Shown piece by piece: positions 1 to 8,393 of a stretch of 64,000 nt of DNA. The position numbers and the translations under genes were made by a program. Within the stretch, counting starts at the first letter, position 1; each line of letters begins with the position of its first letter. This stretch comes from Streptomyces antnestii (GTDB lineage Bacteria > Actinomycetota > Actinomycetes > Streptomycetales > Streptomycetaceae): NCBI RefSeq assembly GCF_004005495.1, contig NZ_RZYA01000008.1:248001-312000 (forward strand). The letters run 5' to 3'. The notes under the pieces are model-generated. The model was not told the origin of the DNA and ran no database searches. It was given only the letters and a program-made list of their open reading frames with translations.

Positions 1-1095
1 GAGGAAGCGGAGGTCGCAGCACAGCGACAGCGCGCCGAAAGTCGTATGGAGACACTGCGCCAGGCGATCGAGGACCTGATCAGTACTGGAACCGGTGCCC
101 GGCACATCGCCGCGGTGGCGACGGAGGCCCGGATCCTCGTGGCCCCGCGGCACCAGGCGCTGGCCGTGCGGCTGCGCAACGAACGCCTTGAGATCGATGA
201 GCTCAAGGAATTGCTGAAGAGTGAGCAGCAGCGGCTGGAGCTCCTCGACACTGGATTGCCGCGCATGCGCGAGGACCTTGAGCGCAAACTCCACAACCGC
301 ATCGCGCGGACCGTTCGCCCCTTCACCCGCTTGTCCGCCCATCTGCATGCCGAGCTGGACGAGGTCATCAGGGCCACGGACCTCAACAGGCCTACCAAGG
401 CGAACCAGATTCAGGTGTCGAAGGCCCAGGCGCTCCGTACCTGGATCGAAGGGCCTGCCGGTCCGGCGACGCTGTGGACCGAGGAGTTCGAGGGATTCAA
501 GAAGGACCTGGTCCAGGCAGTGGACCAGGTTTTCGGCGACAAGGATCTCGCGGGACGGCTTCCGGACTTCACCCTTGACGTGAACAGCCTCGCGGTTCCC
601 CAGCAGAGTCGGCGTTCGACCACCCGGCACGACGTGGTACAGCGGGCGGCGGCGCTGGTCGGCATCGTCACACCCGTCGCAGCCAGCGGGGGCTGGCTCT
701 ACGGCCTGGCCGCGGCCGGCACACTCTTCCCGCCCGCCGGTCTTGTCGCAGGGGTCGCCGCTCTGGTCTTCCTGGGAGTTCAGCGCCGGAAGAGCCGGAT
801 CAGTTCCCTGCAAGTCCTCCAGGACGAGTGGATCAGCGCGATCGACGCTGAAGTCGATGCAGTCAAGGAGCAGTTCACACTGGCAACGAGTGTTCAGGGA
901 ACCGATGCCGTCGATCATCTGATGGATAATCTGGCGCAATACCGGGAGCAGCTCGAACAGTCCCGCGATCGCGTCAGCGAGCGCATCACGAATCCGGAGA
1001 ACCAGGTCCGGCAGAGTCTTATCGACCAGCTCGAACCGCTGTGCACCGAAGCCCGCGCTCTCGTCGAGTCCCTCCAGGCTTTGGAGACCCTCTGA
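1..1095 (+). CDS. C-terminal part of a coiled-coil membrane protein (5' end outside window)
   Basis: The reading frame is already open at base 1 (reads EEAEVAAQRQRAESR before the first ATG at 46), so the gene begins upstream and the ATG is not a trusted start. The visible part is a long, charged, heptad-rich helix, then a hydrophobic hairpin (about residues 205-245 from the ATG, containing GLAAAGTLFPPAGLVAGVAA), then a second coiled coil (residues 255-349). This helix / membrane hairpin / helix layout resembles the tail of bacterial dynamin-like GTPases, but the GTPase domain would lie outside the window, so that is only a suggestion. Nothing downstream is co-oriented with it. Confidence 0.6.
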   Translation, partial: EEAEVAAQRQRAESRMETLRQAIEDLISTGTGARHIAAVATEARILVAPRHQALAVRLRNERLEIDELKELLKSEQQRLELLDTGLPRMREDLERKLHNRIARTVRPFTRLSAHLHAELDEVIRATDLNRPTKANQIQVSKAQALRTWIEGPAGPATLWTEEFEGFKKDLVQAVDQVFGDKDLAGRLPDFTLDVNSLAVPQQSRRSTTRHDVVQRAAALVGIVTPVAASGGWLYGLAAAGTLFPPAGLVAGVAALVFLGVQRRKSRISSLQVLQDEWISAIDAEVDAVKEQFTLATSVQGTDAVDHLMDNLAQYREQLEQSRDRVSERITNPENQVRQSLIDQLEPLCTEARALVESLQALETL

Positions 1096-1479
1096 CCACG
1101 CAGCGGCACCTGCGCGTCACGACCACGTAGGTATCGCTGCAAGAACAGGCCGGGCCGCGCGAGACCAGCACCAGGCAGAACGCACGGGTTGCCCGACAGC
1201 ACGCGGCGGGCGTAGCCCAGGGCGCGCGGGTCGTGGCGGGCGTCGTCCAAACGACGGCCTCGCGCGCGCCTCTCGGCGATGCGCGCCGCGCGATCGGCGG
1301 CGGGGTACGGAAGTACCTCACCGTCGTTGAGGCCTTCGAGGCGGGCGCGGACCGGGCGGTAGACGGCCTGGAGTGAGGTGTGCTCGTGAGACTCCATGCA
1401 CTGTGGTCATGGAGGTGATAGTGCGATACGGCACTGACAATTCAGTACTCGCTGTCGGACGACCACGCTGTGAGTGCGG
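1096..1479. other. Gap with no recognised gene
   Basis: A minus-strand frame (1397 down to 915) is open here and has Streptomyces-like composition (YPAADRAARIAERRARGRR), but most of it lies antisense to the preceding gene and I recognise no family in it. No tRNA or clear attachment site was seen beside the integrase remnant that follows. Confidence 0.35.
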
Positions 1480-1910
1480 CTGATTGTCCTCCTCGGTGTC
1501 TTCGCCTCCATGCGCCCGGAGGAACTGGCCGAGCTGCGCCGAGCGGACATCGACCTGACACCGGCTCGGTACGGGTACGGGTACGGCAGGCCGCTCCGGA
1601 GTCGAACACGGCCGCCGGATGATTGGTGATCCCAAGTCCCGCGCGGGCAAACGGGAGATCGTGCCGCCGGGCTTCATTTTTCTCGACGTCCGCTGCCACC
1701 TGGAGTGGTTCACCCGGAGGGTTTTCTCGCGAGTGCTCCGCCCCCTGCTGACCGCTGTTTACAGCACCTACGGGCATGTTGTGGCACGGAGAGGGCCGAA
1801 CCGAACCCGGCCGAGGACATCACCCGGCTCTGCCCGCTCAAGCACCGCAACCTCGACGTACCCGGGCGCGCCCCCGGCCTCGACGAGGATGCCGGCACCG
1901 GAGGCTGAGC
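1480..1910 (+). pseudogene. Tyrosine recombinase (phage-type integrase) remnant
   Basis: Pieces of an integrase catalytic region lie in different frames. Around 1483-1555 the translation reads FASMRPEELAELRRADIDL, the usual segment around the first catalytic Arg (commonly FASLRWGELAALRRxDIDL). Around 1620-1710 a second frame reads DPKSRAGKREIVPPGF followed by RCHLEWF, matching the next conserved block (PPKSxAGxRxVxLP...LRxHL). The frames are separated by a shift near 1600, and no catalytic HxxR or Tyr block follows. It is therefore a decayed fragment of an integrative element, and it supports past element insertion or excision in this scarred region. Confidence 0.55.
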
Positions 1911-1951
1911 ACGTCCGTCAGATCCGCAGCGAAGCGGGCGGCCCGTGAGTG

Positions 1952-2614
1952 TCAGGATGTGCGTGGGGTGACCAGGCCGGATTCATAGGCGAGGACCACG
2001 AGTTGTGCTCGGTCGCGGGCGTGGAGTTTCGTCATCGCCCGGTTGATGTGGGTTTTCACGGTCATCGGGCTGATCACCATCCGGCCGGCGATCTCGTCGT
2101 TGGACAGGCCCCGCGCGACGAGGGCGACGGCCTCGCGTTCGCGGCCGGTCAGCTCTTCGAGCCCCGCCCCGGCGCCGGTGTCGAGCGGCTGGGACACGTA
2201 CCTGTCGATCAGCTTGCGGGTGATCGAGGGGGCGAGCAGGGCGTCGCCGCGTGCGGCCACGCGGACGGCGTGCAGGAAGTCGTCCGGGACGATGTCCTTG
2301 ACGAGGAATCCCGCGGCGCCGGCGCGCAGCGCGTCGAAGACGTACTCGTCCATGCCGTAGTTGGTCAGGATGACGACGTGCACCCCGGCCAGGGCCGGGT
2401 CCGCGGCGATGCGCCGGGTCGCCTCGATGCCGTCGACGACCGGCATCTGGATGTCGATGAGCGCGACGTCGGGCAGGTGTTCCCCGGCGAGCTCCAGGCC
2501 CTCCTTGCCGTCGGCGGCCTCGGCCACCACCTCGATGTCGTCCTCGAGGTCGAGGAGTGCGCGGAATCCGCTGCGGATGAGCGGCTGGTCGTCGACCAGC
2601 AGGACACGGATCAC
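1952..2614 (-). CDS. NarL/LuxR-family response regulator
   Basis: This is a 220-residue DNA-binding response regulator and the partner of the histidine kinase just upstream. The N-terminal receiver domain has the acidic pair in VLLVDDQP, the phosphoacceptor Asp54 in ALIDIQMPVVDG, and the switch Thr and Lys in VVILTNYG and GFLVKD. The C-terminal LuxR helix-turn-helix reads LTGREREAVALVARGLSNDEIA...TVKTHI. The start is the GTG at 2614, which overlaps the kinase stop by 4 bp (GTGA), so the two are translationally coupled. The open frame extends much further upstream, but that part is antisense-free kinase shadow. Family knowledge places it as a transcription factor for an unknown signal. No obvious target other than its neighbours can be proposed. 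Confidence 0.93.
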   Translation of the reverse strand: MIRVLLVDDQPLIRSGFRALLDLEDDIEVVAEAADGKEGLELAGEHLPDVALIDIQMPVVDGIEATRRIAADPALAGVHVVILTNYGMDEYVFDALRAGAAGFLVKDIVPDDFLHAVRVAARGDALLAPSITRKLIDRYVSQPLDTGAGAGLEELTGREREAVALVARGLSNDEIAGRMVISPMTVKTHINRAMTKLHARDRAQLVVLAYESGLVTPRTS

Positions 2615-3738
2615 GACGTTCGCTCCACGGGGAGTTCGGCCCGGACGGTGAAGCCGCCCTCGCCGCGCGGTTCGGCGCGCAGGAGGCCGCCGAGGGCGGT
2701 GACGCGTTCGCGCATGCCGAGCAGCCCGACGCCGGGCACGGGGGTGGTGCCCGGCGTGGCCTTGCCGTCGTCGTCGATGCGGAGCGCGAGGGCGTCGGGC
2801 CGGTAGTCGATCCGGACCGATGCCGTGGTGGCGGCGGCGTGCCGGACGATGTTGGTCAACGACTCCTGGACGATCCGGTAGGCGGTCCGGCCCACCGCGG
2901 CCGGCACGTCGTGCCGCTGCCCCTCGATCGTCAGCGTCGCCTCCAGACCGGTCCTGCCGACCCACTCCACCAGTTCCGGTACGTCGGCGAGCCCGCGCGG
3001 CGGGGCCGTGTCGTCGTTGCGCAGCGCCTCCAGGGTCGCGCGCAGCTCCCGGCTCGCCTCCCGTCCGGCCTCCTGGATCGCCAGCAGCGCCTCGGGCACC
3101 TTCTCGCCGCGTCTGCGGGCCACGTGGACGGCGACTTCGGACTGCACCTTGATGACGGAGATCTGGTGGGTGAGTGAGTCGTGCAGTTCCCGGGCGATGC
3201 GCAGCCGTTCCTCGTCGGCACGGCGCCGCGCGGTCTCCTCGCGGGTGCGCTCGGCCTCCTCCGCCCGCTGCTCCGCCTGCCGTACCGCCTCCCCAGCGGC
3301 GAAGGAGGCGATGAGCCAGGCGAGTTCCAGGGTGCCGCGGGCCTGCACCGACACCTCGCCCACGGGCCCGTCGCGGAAGACCAGGGCCGTGAGCTGCAGA
3401 GCCACCAGCAGGGTCGCGGACGCCGTCACCGCCAGGACGCGGTGCCCGGCCCGCACCGCGCCGTACACCGCGACCAGGTACGCGACGGTGAGCACGTCGA
3501 ACCCGGCCGCCTCGTAGCCCACCGCGCACAACCCGGTGACAGCCAGGACGGCGACCGGAGCCCTGCGGCGCGCCGCCAGCGCCAGGCCGCCGACCGCGAG
3601 CAGCGCGTAGCCGAGCAGGCCGGGCCCCGTGCCAGGGTGCTCCCCGGACCACCCGTCGCCCAGCATCAGCGCCGCCACGCCTACAGCGATCAACCCGTCC
3701 GCGACAGCAGCCGGTAGACCGAACCGTCGTTTGCCCAT
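2611..3738 (-). CDS. Sensor histidine kinase (HisKA_3, NarL-partner type)
   Basis: A 375-residue membrane sensor kinase. Residues 10-150 contain several hydrophobic segments (about five to six transmembrane helices). A coiled coil (151-180, EQRAEEAERTREETARRR) leads into the HisKA_3 dimerisation block with phospho-acceptor His186 in RIARELHDSLTHQ. An HATPase_c domain follows, with the N-box in QESLTNIVRHA and the G-box in GVGLLGMRERV. It phosphorylates the response regulator encoded immediately downstream (4-bp overlap). The ligand is unknown and no large extracellular domain is present, so the signal may be sensed within the membrane. Lengths and motifs are normal for Streptomyces orphan-type NarL pairs. 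Confidence 0.93.
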   Translation of the reverse strand: MGKRRFGLPAAVADGLIAVGVAALMLGDGWSGEHPGTGPGLLGYALLAVGGLALAARRRAPVAVLAVTGLCAVGYEAAGFDVLTVAYLVAVYGAVRAGHRVLAVTASATLLVALQLTALVFRDGPVGEVSVQARGTLELAWLIASFAAGEAVRQAEQRAEEAERTREETARRRADEERLRIARELHDSLTHQISVIKVQSEVAVHVARRRGEKVPEALLAIQEAGREASRELRATLEALRNDDTAPPRGLADVPELVEWVGRTGLEATLTIEGQRHDVPAAVGRTAYRIVQESLTNIVRHAAATTASVRIDYRPDALALRIDDDGKATPGTTPVPGVGLLGMRERVTALGGLLRAEPRGEGGFTVRAELPVERTS

Positions 3739-3965
3739 GCGCGCACCCTAGCCAGACGTCGCCGCGGGCGAGTCCGGCTCGTGGACGACCGACCGGCTAC
3801 CGCGTCGGCGGTACCCGCGCGGCTCCTGCCGCGTCCGCGGTAGCCGCGTACGCCACTGGCGGCAGCGCGAAGTGCGTCCGTGTGCGGGACGACCGGAGGC
3901 AGGTCCGGCGGACAGGATCGGGCGACATCCAGGAGCAGGAGTCGTACGAGGAGAAGGAGCACCAC

Positions 3966-4349
3966 ATGTCCGTCCGTCACGTGCTTGCCGCACCCGCGGC
4001 CGCGCACTCCGCGGTCCAGCCGCTCGCCGTCGATGCCTATGACCTGACCGCCGGGCGGCTCGTGGGCACCGCAGCCGCGCTGGTGGCGCTGGCCGGCGTG
4101 GTCATCGGCGGGCTGGCCCTGTCCCGCTCGGCCGGCCGGATCGGCAACGGCAACGGGAAAAGGGGGGCCGTCGTGGCCTTGGGGGCGGGGCTGATCGGCA
4201 TGGCCGTCGGCGTGGTGAACCTGGCCCTCGCCGACGGCGGTCCCGGCACCGGCAACGGAGTGATCGGTGGCGCGGTGGCGCTGGTACTGGGGCTGACCGC
4301 CGTGGTCCTCGGCCGGCTGGCCCTGGCCCGCTCCCGCCGCACCGGCTGA
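3966..4349 (+). CDS. DUF6223 family small membrane protein
   Basis: A 127-residue protein starting at ATG 3966, chosen because the sequence before it (GAGGAGAAGGAGC) is an excellent ribosome-binding site; the frame is open further upstream without one. A short extracytoplasmic N-terminus is followed by three hydrophobic, glycine/alanine-rich helices (around residues 28-50, 62-82 and 90-112) and a basic tail, LARSRRTG. I recognise it as the DUF6223 family of Streptomyces from the opening MSVRHVLAAPAA and the DAYDLTAGRL segment. Function is unknown. It is divergent from the kinase/regulator pair, so it could be a target of that system; this is inference from position only. Confidence 0.75.
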   Translation: MSVRHVLAAPAAAHSAVQPLAVDAYDLTAGRLVGTAAALVALAGVVIGGLALSRSAGRIGNGNGKRGAVVALGAGLIGMAVGVVNLALADGGPGTGNGVIGGAVALVLGLTAVVLGRLALARSRRTG

Positions 4350-4406
4350 CCGCCCCGCCCACCTCCGCGCGTCCGCGTGAGAGCGGGACAGGGACCCGCG
4401 GAAACG

Positions 4407-4697
4407 ATGACGGCAACCGAACCCGCCCCCACGGGCGGGACACTGGCGGGCCTTGGCCGCTTCTGTTTCCGGCGCCGCCGCCTGGTCCTGCTGATCTGGA
4501 TCGTCGGTGTGATCGCCGTGGCGTTCGCCGGCTTCGGCTACGGTGCCGCCCCCGACAACGACTTCTCCGGAGGAGACTCACAGTCGGCCAAGGCGCAGCA
4601 GTTGATGGAGAAGCACTTCCCCAAGGAGCAGGGGGACAGACTGACCCTCGCGATCAAGGCCCGCACGAGGTCGCTGCCTGCGGCGCGGACGCGTTGA
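4407..4697 (+). pseudogene. Truncated MMPL-family transporter (N-terminus only)
   Basis: The ATG at 4407 starts a protein whose first 85 residues match the beginning of actinobacterial MMPL/RND-like exporters: cytoplasmic FCFRRRRLVLLIWIVGVIAV (first membrane helix) and the extracytoplasmic start FSGGDSQSAKAQQLMEKHFP. Family members are normally 700 or more residues, but here similarity ends near base 4656 and the frame stops at 4697. The next 330 bp encode the end of an unrelated DUF4253 gene, so the rest of the transporter has been removed by a recombination joint. A product, if made, would be a single-helix peptide with no transport function. Confidence 0.75.
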
Positions 4698-4990
4698 CGG
4701 CCGTCGGCTGGGACGGCCCCGTCAACTACGACAATGACACGGCCAAGTTCTCCGCTGTCGTGCGCGACTGGGAACGTCGCTTCGGCGCGCGCGTCGTAGC
4801 CGTCGGCTTCGACACCCTTCACCTCAGCATCGCGGCACCGCCGACGAGCGCGCAGGGCGCCCTCCAGGTCGCCGCCGAACACTTCGCCTTCTGCCCGGAC
4901 AACATCTGGCAAGGCTCCAACCCCTACACCCTCGCCGCCTATGCAGAACGCATTGTCGGCATGAACAGCTGGCACTTCTGGTGGGACTGA
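4658..4990 (+). pseudogene. DUF4253 protein, C-terminal fragment
   Basis: From about 4658 the frame reads PHEVAACGADALTAVGWDG and continues through RFGARVVAVGFDTLHLS, AAEHFAFCPDNIWQ and a final WHFWWD. This is the characteristic second half of DUF4253 proteins. No start is present in the correct position; the nearest candidate is a TTG at 4694 inside the domain. The N-terminal half is missing and has been replaced by MMPL sequence in another frame. DUF4253 proteins have no established biochemical function. A DUF4253-like N-terminal half without this C-terminal part occurs separately at 28.6 kb. Confidence 0.75.
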
Positions 4991-5008
4991 CCCCTAGCGC
5001 AATGGCCG

Positions 5009-5542
5009 TTATGAGGAGTCGACGTAGGCGAGGTGGGTGCCGCAGGCGGTGCAGCGGAAGAGCATCGCGGTGGCGCCTTGGCCGAGGTGGCTGAGGAACT
5101 GCTCGAGTTGGGCTGCGTTGTGCCATCCGCCGATGCGCAGGTCGTGCCTGAGTTGGTCGAGAGCCTCGGGCTGGGCTGCCAGTTCGCTGTAGCCGACCTC
5201 TCCGATGAAGGCGGCTGCGTCGTGGCAGTGGACAAGCCAGTGCGGATCCTGCCAGGAGTCGAAGCCGGGGGTGCGGCGGGTGACCTCGTGCAGGATCTCC
5301 TCGCTGACACCGTCGAGTCCGTAGGAGTCCATGAACTCGCCGGCGAACCGTTCGGCCGCGCTGCCGTCGGCGATGCACCAGGGGCAGAAGCGTCCGCTGA
5401 CCTCTTGGGCGGTGTAGAAGGTCGCGGTGTAGATCCATCCCGTGGCACGGCTACAGCACGCGCAGGTCTCGACGCTCTCACGGATGGACCCGCTGGCGAG
5501 TGGATCGGAGTGGTAGCGGAAGGCAGGCAGGTCGGAGCTCAC
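5009..5542 (-). CDS. CbrC family (UPF0167) protein
   Basis: A roughly 177-residue soluble protein with the CbrC signature: LPAFRYHSDPLASGSI at the start, two Cys pairs (CACC, then CPWCIADGSAAERFAGEF), WLVHCHDAAAFIGEVGY in the middle and a further CTAC pair near the end. The cysteine pairs suggest a structural zinc site. I place the start at the GTG at 5542, just before the conserved LPAFRYH block. The frame also allows a GTG at 5599, but the extra residues are not family-like and neither start has a strong ribosome-binding site. In E. coli, CbrC is a CreB-regulated gene linked to colicin E2 tolerance; its role in Streptomyces is unknown. Confidence 0.85.
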   Translation of the reverse strand: MSSDLPAFRYHSDPLASGSIRESVETCACCSRATGWIYTATFYTAQEVSGRFCPWCIADGSAAERFAGEFMDSYGLDGVSEEILHEVTRRTPGFDSWQDPHWLVHCHDAAAFIGEVGYSELAAQPEALDQLRHDLRIGGWHNAAQLEQFLSHLGQGATAMLFRCTACGTHLAYVDSS

Positions 5543-5653
5543 CGGTGCAGTCTGTTCGTAAGACAGCCCAGTGATCAAGCGGTCAGCGTGTATCCCCACT
5601 GGTCAGGAGTACGGCTTTCTCTGGTTCGCGCGCCGGCAAGCACTCCGCGCCGC

Positions 5654-6055
5654 TCAGAGGCGGCCATGCTCCGGAACGATCGTCTCGCATGTCTCACATA
5701 GCACCAGGTGGATCCGCCTGCCCTCTCGCAGGGCACCATCCGCACCGCACCGTTCACAGACAACCTCGCTGCGATCGGCGAAGGCACCCGTCACAGAGTG
5801 AAGCCGTGCGGACTCGTCATTGGTCCAGTTGCCTCCGGGCTGCCAAGGCCGCGGAAACGCCTGGAAAGACAAAGCCCCCCACTTCTGCTTCACAGCCAGA
5901 AGCTCATACTCAGGGAACTCTGCGACTACTGCCTGATGGCACTCCAGCACCAACGGCCGCCAGCCAGGCCCCACATCGAAGTCGTACGAGGGGTCCCGCA
6001 AGTGCTCTCTGACCGACGAGAACATGTCGTCCGAAGCCATAGAAGTCCCACTCAC
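5654..6055 (-). CDS. Hypothetical protein with C-terminal zinc ribbon
   Basis: A 133-residue soluble protein not assigned to a named family. Its first 90 residues are acidic and aromatic (DFDVGPGWRPLVLECHQ, LLAVKQKWGALSFQAFPRPW), and its last 40 contain two CxxC pairs (VCERCGADG and LVLCETCE), which look like a small zinc ribbon. The GTG at 6055 begins the frame; an ATG six codons in (at 6040) is equally possible. It is co-oriented with the CbrC gene, and the gap of roughly 110 bp leaves a shared transcript possible. Composition and codon use look native, so I treat it as a real gene. Confidence 0.65.
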   Translation of the reverse strand: MSGTSMASDDMFSSVREHLRDPSYDFDVGPGWRPLVLECHQAVVAEFPEYELLAVKQKWGALSFQAFPRPWQPGGNWTNDESARLHSVTGAFADRSEVVCERCGADGALREGRRIHLVLCETCETIVPEHGRL

Positions 6056-6088
6056 ATCCGCCCCCTCACTTCACGATGGCCACCGATT

Positions 6089-6443
6089 CTACGATCCCAG
6101 GCTTACGCGGCGTGATGCGCAGGAGAAGTAAATCGCTATCAGCCGCGCGAGGTTCAGACACAGGCACCCGCTTCCGCCAAGTGCCTCTCCGCACGTAGCG
6201 TCCCTACGTGGCCATGCATGCCGCACCCACACCGCGAGCGCCGGAAACCTGAGCCGCCGAGCCCAACGCTTCATCCAGGCACGCGGGTTGAGCCTGCCGC
6301 CGTACGCAAGGAACTGCTCCAGGGCCTGCTCGGCCACGACTCCACGGTCTTCGAACTCGGTCCGCTGTTGCGCCTTATGGATGCGAGCGGTCTCGGTGAT
6401 CGCCTGCTCAGCCCGACGCAGCGTTTCTTTGTCTGTCGTGAGG
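6089..6443 (-). pseudogene. Fragment of an unrecognised gene joined to an IS piece
   Basis: A minus-strand frame carries about 115 coding-looking residues (LTTDKETLRRAEQAITETAR, then FEDRGVVAEQALEQFLAYGG, then a basic Trp-rich tail) ending at 6089. Codon use is native. On its 5' side it runs directly into a fragment of a transposase gene in a different frame, so its own start has been lost. I do not recognise the family. It may be the C-terminal remainder of a host gene interrupted by the insertion sequence. Confidence 0.35.
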
Positions 6444-6524
6444 CCGTCGAAGCTTGTCCATCGGCAGGTGGTGGAGCAGCCCGGCGAGCAGGAACCGGTC
6501 GCCCGGCGTGAATGCTGGCTTGTT
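6444..6524 (-). pseudogene. IS transposase N-terminal fragment (inverted)
   Basis: Reading the minus strand gives KPAFTPGDRFLLAGLLHHLP followed by MDKLRR. This is the conserved block near the start of the integrase-core (rve) transposases common in Streptomyces (usually FTPADRALLAGLLHHLPRPTLR). It is only 27 residues long. It abuts, without a gap and in opposite orientation, the later part of the same kind of transposase beginning at 6525. Confidence 0.6.
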
Positions 6525-7004
6525 GCCACCGCCCACCCCACCGCCGCCTGGGTCACGCAGCGCGGGCGCAACCTCATCATGGACTTGGAGGATGTGGGCA
6601 GCAGGGTCAACTTCCTGATCCGCGACCGAGATTTCAAGTTCACCGCAGTCTTCGACGCGGTCCTGATCGGTGCCGGACTGGCGGTCATCAAGTGTGGCAT
6701 CCACGTGCCCCGCATGAACTCGATCCCCGCATGAACTCGATCATTGAGCAGTGGATACAGACCTGCCGGCGCGAGCTTCTGGGCCGCACCCTGATCTGGA
6801 ACCAGCGCCCCCTCCTCCACGCGCTGCGCGAGTTCGCGACGTTCTATAACGGGCACCGGCCGCACCGAACCCTGAAGCAAGCCGCGCCGCTTCGCCCACC
6901 ACCCGAACCGATCAACGTGCCAGCACACACACGTCAGACACCTGGAAGTTCGTCGACGAGACCGGCTCGGCGGAACCCTCCACGAGTACCGACCTACCGC
7001 TTGA
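6525..7004 (+). pseudogene. IS transposase C-terminal part, frameshifted
   Basis: The plus strand reads ATAHPTAAWVTQRGRNLIMD, LIRDRDFKFTAVFDAVL, then MNSIIEQWIQTCRRELLGRT, LIWNQRPLLHALREF, YNGHRPHRTLKQAAPLR, and finally HLEVRRRDRLGGTLHEY before a stop at 7002. These are the catalytic-core and tail motifs of a DDE integrase-core transposase, including one catalytic Asp in RDRD and the Glu in IIEQW. The frame is broken by a 17-bp tandem duplication at 6711-6742 and again near 6925, and the first third of the gene is absent. It cannot encode a working transposase. Confidence 0.8.
6711..6742 (+). repeat. 17-bp tandem duplication that breaks the transposase frame
   Basis: The 15-mer CGCATGAACTCGATC occurs at 6711-6725 and again at 6728-6742, separated by CC. 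Removing one 17-bp unit restores the frame exactly, giving HVPRMNSIIEQWIQTCRREL, the expected transposase sequence. The duplication is therefore the inactivating lesion. Confidence 0.85.
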
Positions 7005-7195
7005 CCAGGCCGGATGATTAATCGGCACCCGCAGGCCAGACCGGTCGCCAGATCGCGCCGGCCTGGCCGCCGCGCCGCTCGCCGTACCGCTCCACGCCCG
7101 GGATGGGGTTGCTCGCGCATCTGGATCTGGAGGAGAACCTCGGCGAACCAAGCATCAATCTCAGCCGGGACACCACGCAGGACCTGAATCTGTCG

Positions 7196-8254
7196 TCAGC
7201 CTGCCCAAGGATCCACCGGTACGACATCGATCGCGCGGCCGCGGTCGTCGAGTACGCGGCCCATCAGCTTGGACTGCTTCAGGACGATCGCGCGGTCGTG
7301 CAGGCGGAGTTGCGGGAGGCGTTCGCCGAGTTGGGTCTCCAGACGCTGGACGTCCTGGATGGAGTGCAGCCACAGCGTGAAGAGAAGGTTCTGCGGGCCG
7401 GTCACCGCGGCGCACAGCCGCACCTCGGGGAGGGTGAGCAGGACGCGCACGGTATCGGCGTGGTGTGTGGCGGGCACGCTCGCCCACAGGGTCGAGGAGA
7501 CCGGCCACTCGGTGAGCTCACGCGCCACTTCGCAGCGCAGCGCGACATCATGGTCGGCGATGAGCCGGCCGAGGCGGCGGCGCACCGTGGGCGCGCTCAG
7601 TCCGACCGTACGCCCGATCTCCACCGCACTCCCCCGCCCGTCGGAGGAGACCGCGGTGACCAGCGCGCGGTCCTGGGCGTCCAGCGGCGCACCGGCCGAC
7701 TGCGGCGCCTCCGCGGTACGCAGTGCCTCGCTCTGCCGGGCGTCCAGTGCGCGCAGCCGCCAGCGGCTGCCCTCGCCGTAGACCCGGGTGGCGATGGCGG
7801 CGCGGGTGGCGGTGACGCCGGGCAGGTCGGCGATGCGGCGCAGCAGCAGCGCGGAGAGGTCGCCGAGGCTGGGTACGAAGACGGTGACGACGAGGTCCCG
7901 GCCGCCGGCCATGTGCTCGACGGTGGCGACCTGCGGCATGCGTACGAGGGTTTCGGTCACCGTGTCGACGCTGCCGGCCATGCAGTCGACCTCGACGAAC
8001 GCGACGCACATCCGCTCCAGCAGCCGGCGTCCCGGATAGCCGGTGACCCAGGCGAGCCCGGAGCGTTGCAGCCGGCTCCAGCGGCGCGCGGCGGTGACCG
8101 GGTCAATGCCGAGGACGGGCGCGACGGTCTGCCATGAGGCGCGCGGCGCGATCTGCAGCGCGTGGATCAGCTGAGCGTCGAGGTCGCTGAGGTCGCTGAG
8201 GTCGCTCAGACCGTTGGCGACTTTGGCACCCCTTGAAGAAGCACTTTCCTGCAT
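7196..8254 (-). CDS. Lrp/AsnC-family regulator (double-unit type)
   Basis: A 352-residue regulator with two consecutive Lrp-like units. The first helix-turn-helix is around residues 28-70 (LDAQLIHALQIAPRASWQTV) and its effector-type ligand domain runs to about 170. The second starts near 190 (LVTAVSSDGRGSAVEIGRTV, APTVRRRLGRLI) with another ligand domain behind it. Such tandem forms are common in Streptomyces. The N-terminus contains LSDLSDLSDL, encoded by a 9-bp repeat around 8187-8213. It is divergently transcribed from the MFS transporter and M20 peptidase genes, which it probably controls in response to an amino acid or derivative. The ATG at 8254 is the first in frame; the ribosome-binding site is weak. 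Confidence 0.88.
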   Translation of the reverse strand: MQESASSRGAKVANGLSDLSDLSDLDAQLIHALQIAPRASWQTVAPVLGIDPVTAARRWSRLQRSGLAWVTGYPGRRLLERMCVAFVEVDCMAGSVDTVTETLVRMPQVATVEHMAGGRDLVVTVFVPSLGDLSALLLRRIADLPGVTATRAAIATRVYGEGSRWRLRALDARQSEALRTAEAPQSAGAPLDAQDRALVTAVSSDGRGSAVEIGRTVGLSAPTVRRRLGRLIADHDVALRCEVARELTEWPVSSTLWASVPATHHADTVRVLLTLPEVRLCAAVTGPQNLLFTLWLHSIQDVQRLETQLGERLPQLRLHDRAIVLKQSKLMGRVLDDRGRAIDVVPVDPWAG

Positions 8255-8280
8255 ATCAACCCGTCCCGGTGAAGCTTTCC

Positions 8281-8295
8281 TACCCGATAAGGGTA
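8281..8295. promoter_or_regulatory. Inverted repeat between divergent lrp and MFS genes
   Basis: TACCCGATAAGGGTA has 5-bp complementary arms around a 5-base centre. It is the only obvious dyad in the 139-bp divergent spacer and lies 26 bp upstream of the Lrp start and about 100 bp upstream of the transporter start. It is a candidate operator for the Lrp-type protein; binding is inferred. Confidence 0.4.
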
Positions 8296-8393
8296 ATCAA
8301 TGTGCCGATGACCGACCGATGTCCAGAGTTGCGTCCCATCCAGGCAACGCCGGAAACCGGGCTCGGACCCTGGCCTACGGGAAGAGGTTGGCG

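Noticed and set aside
915..1397. Minus-strand 160-residue frame as a gene
   Set aside because: Composition is plausible, but a third of it is antisense to the first gene, no family is recognised and no ribosome-binding site is evident.
1952..3652. One 566-residue minus-strand reading frame spanning regulator and kinase
   Set aside because: Only the last 220 residues are protein-like (response regulator). The first part is the histidine kinase gene read in the wrong frame.
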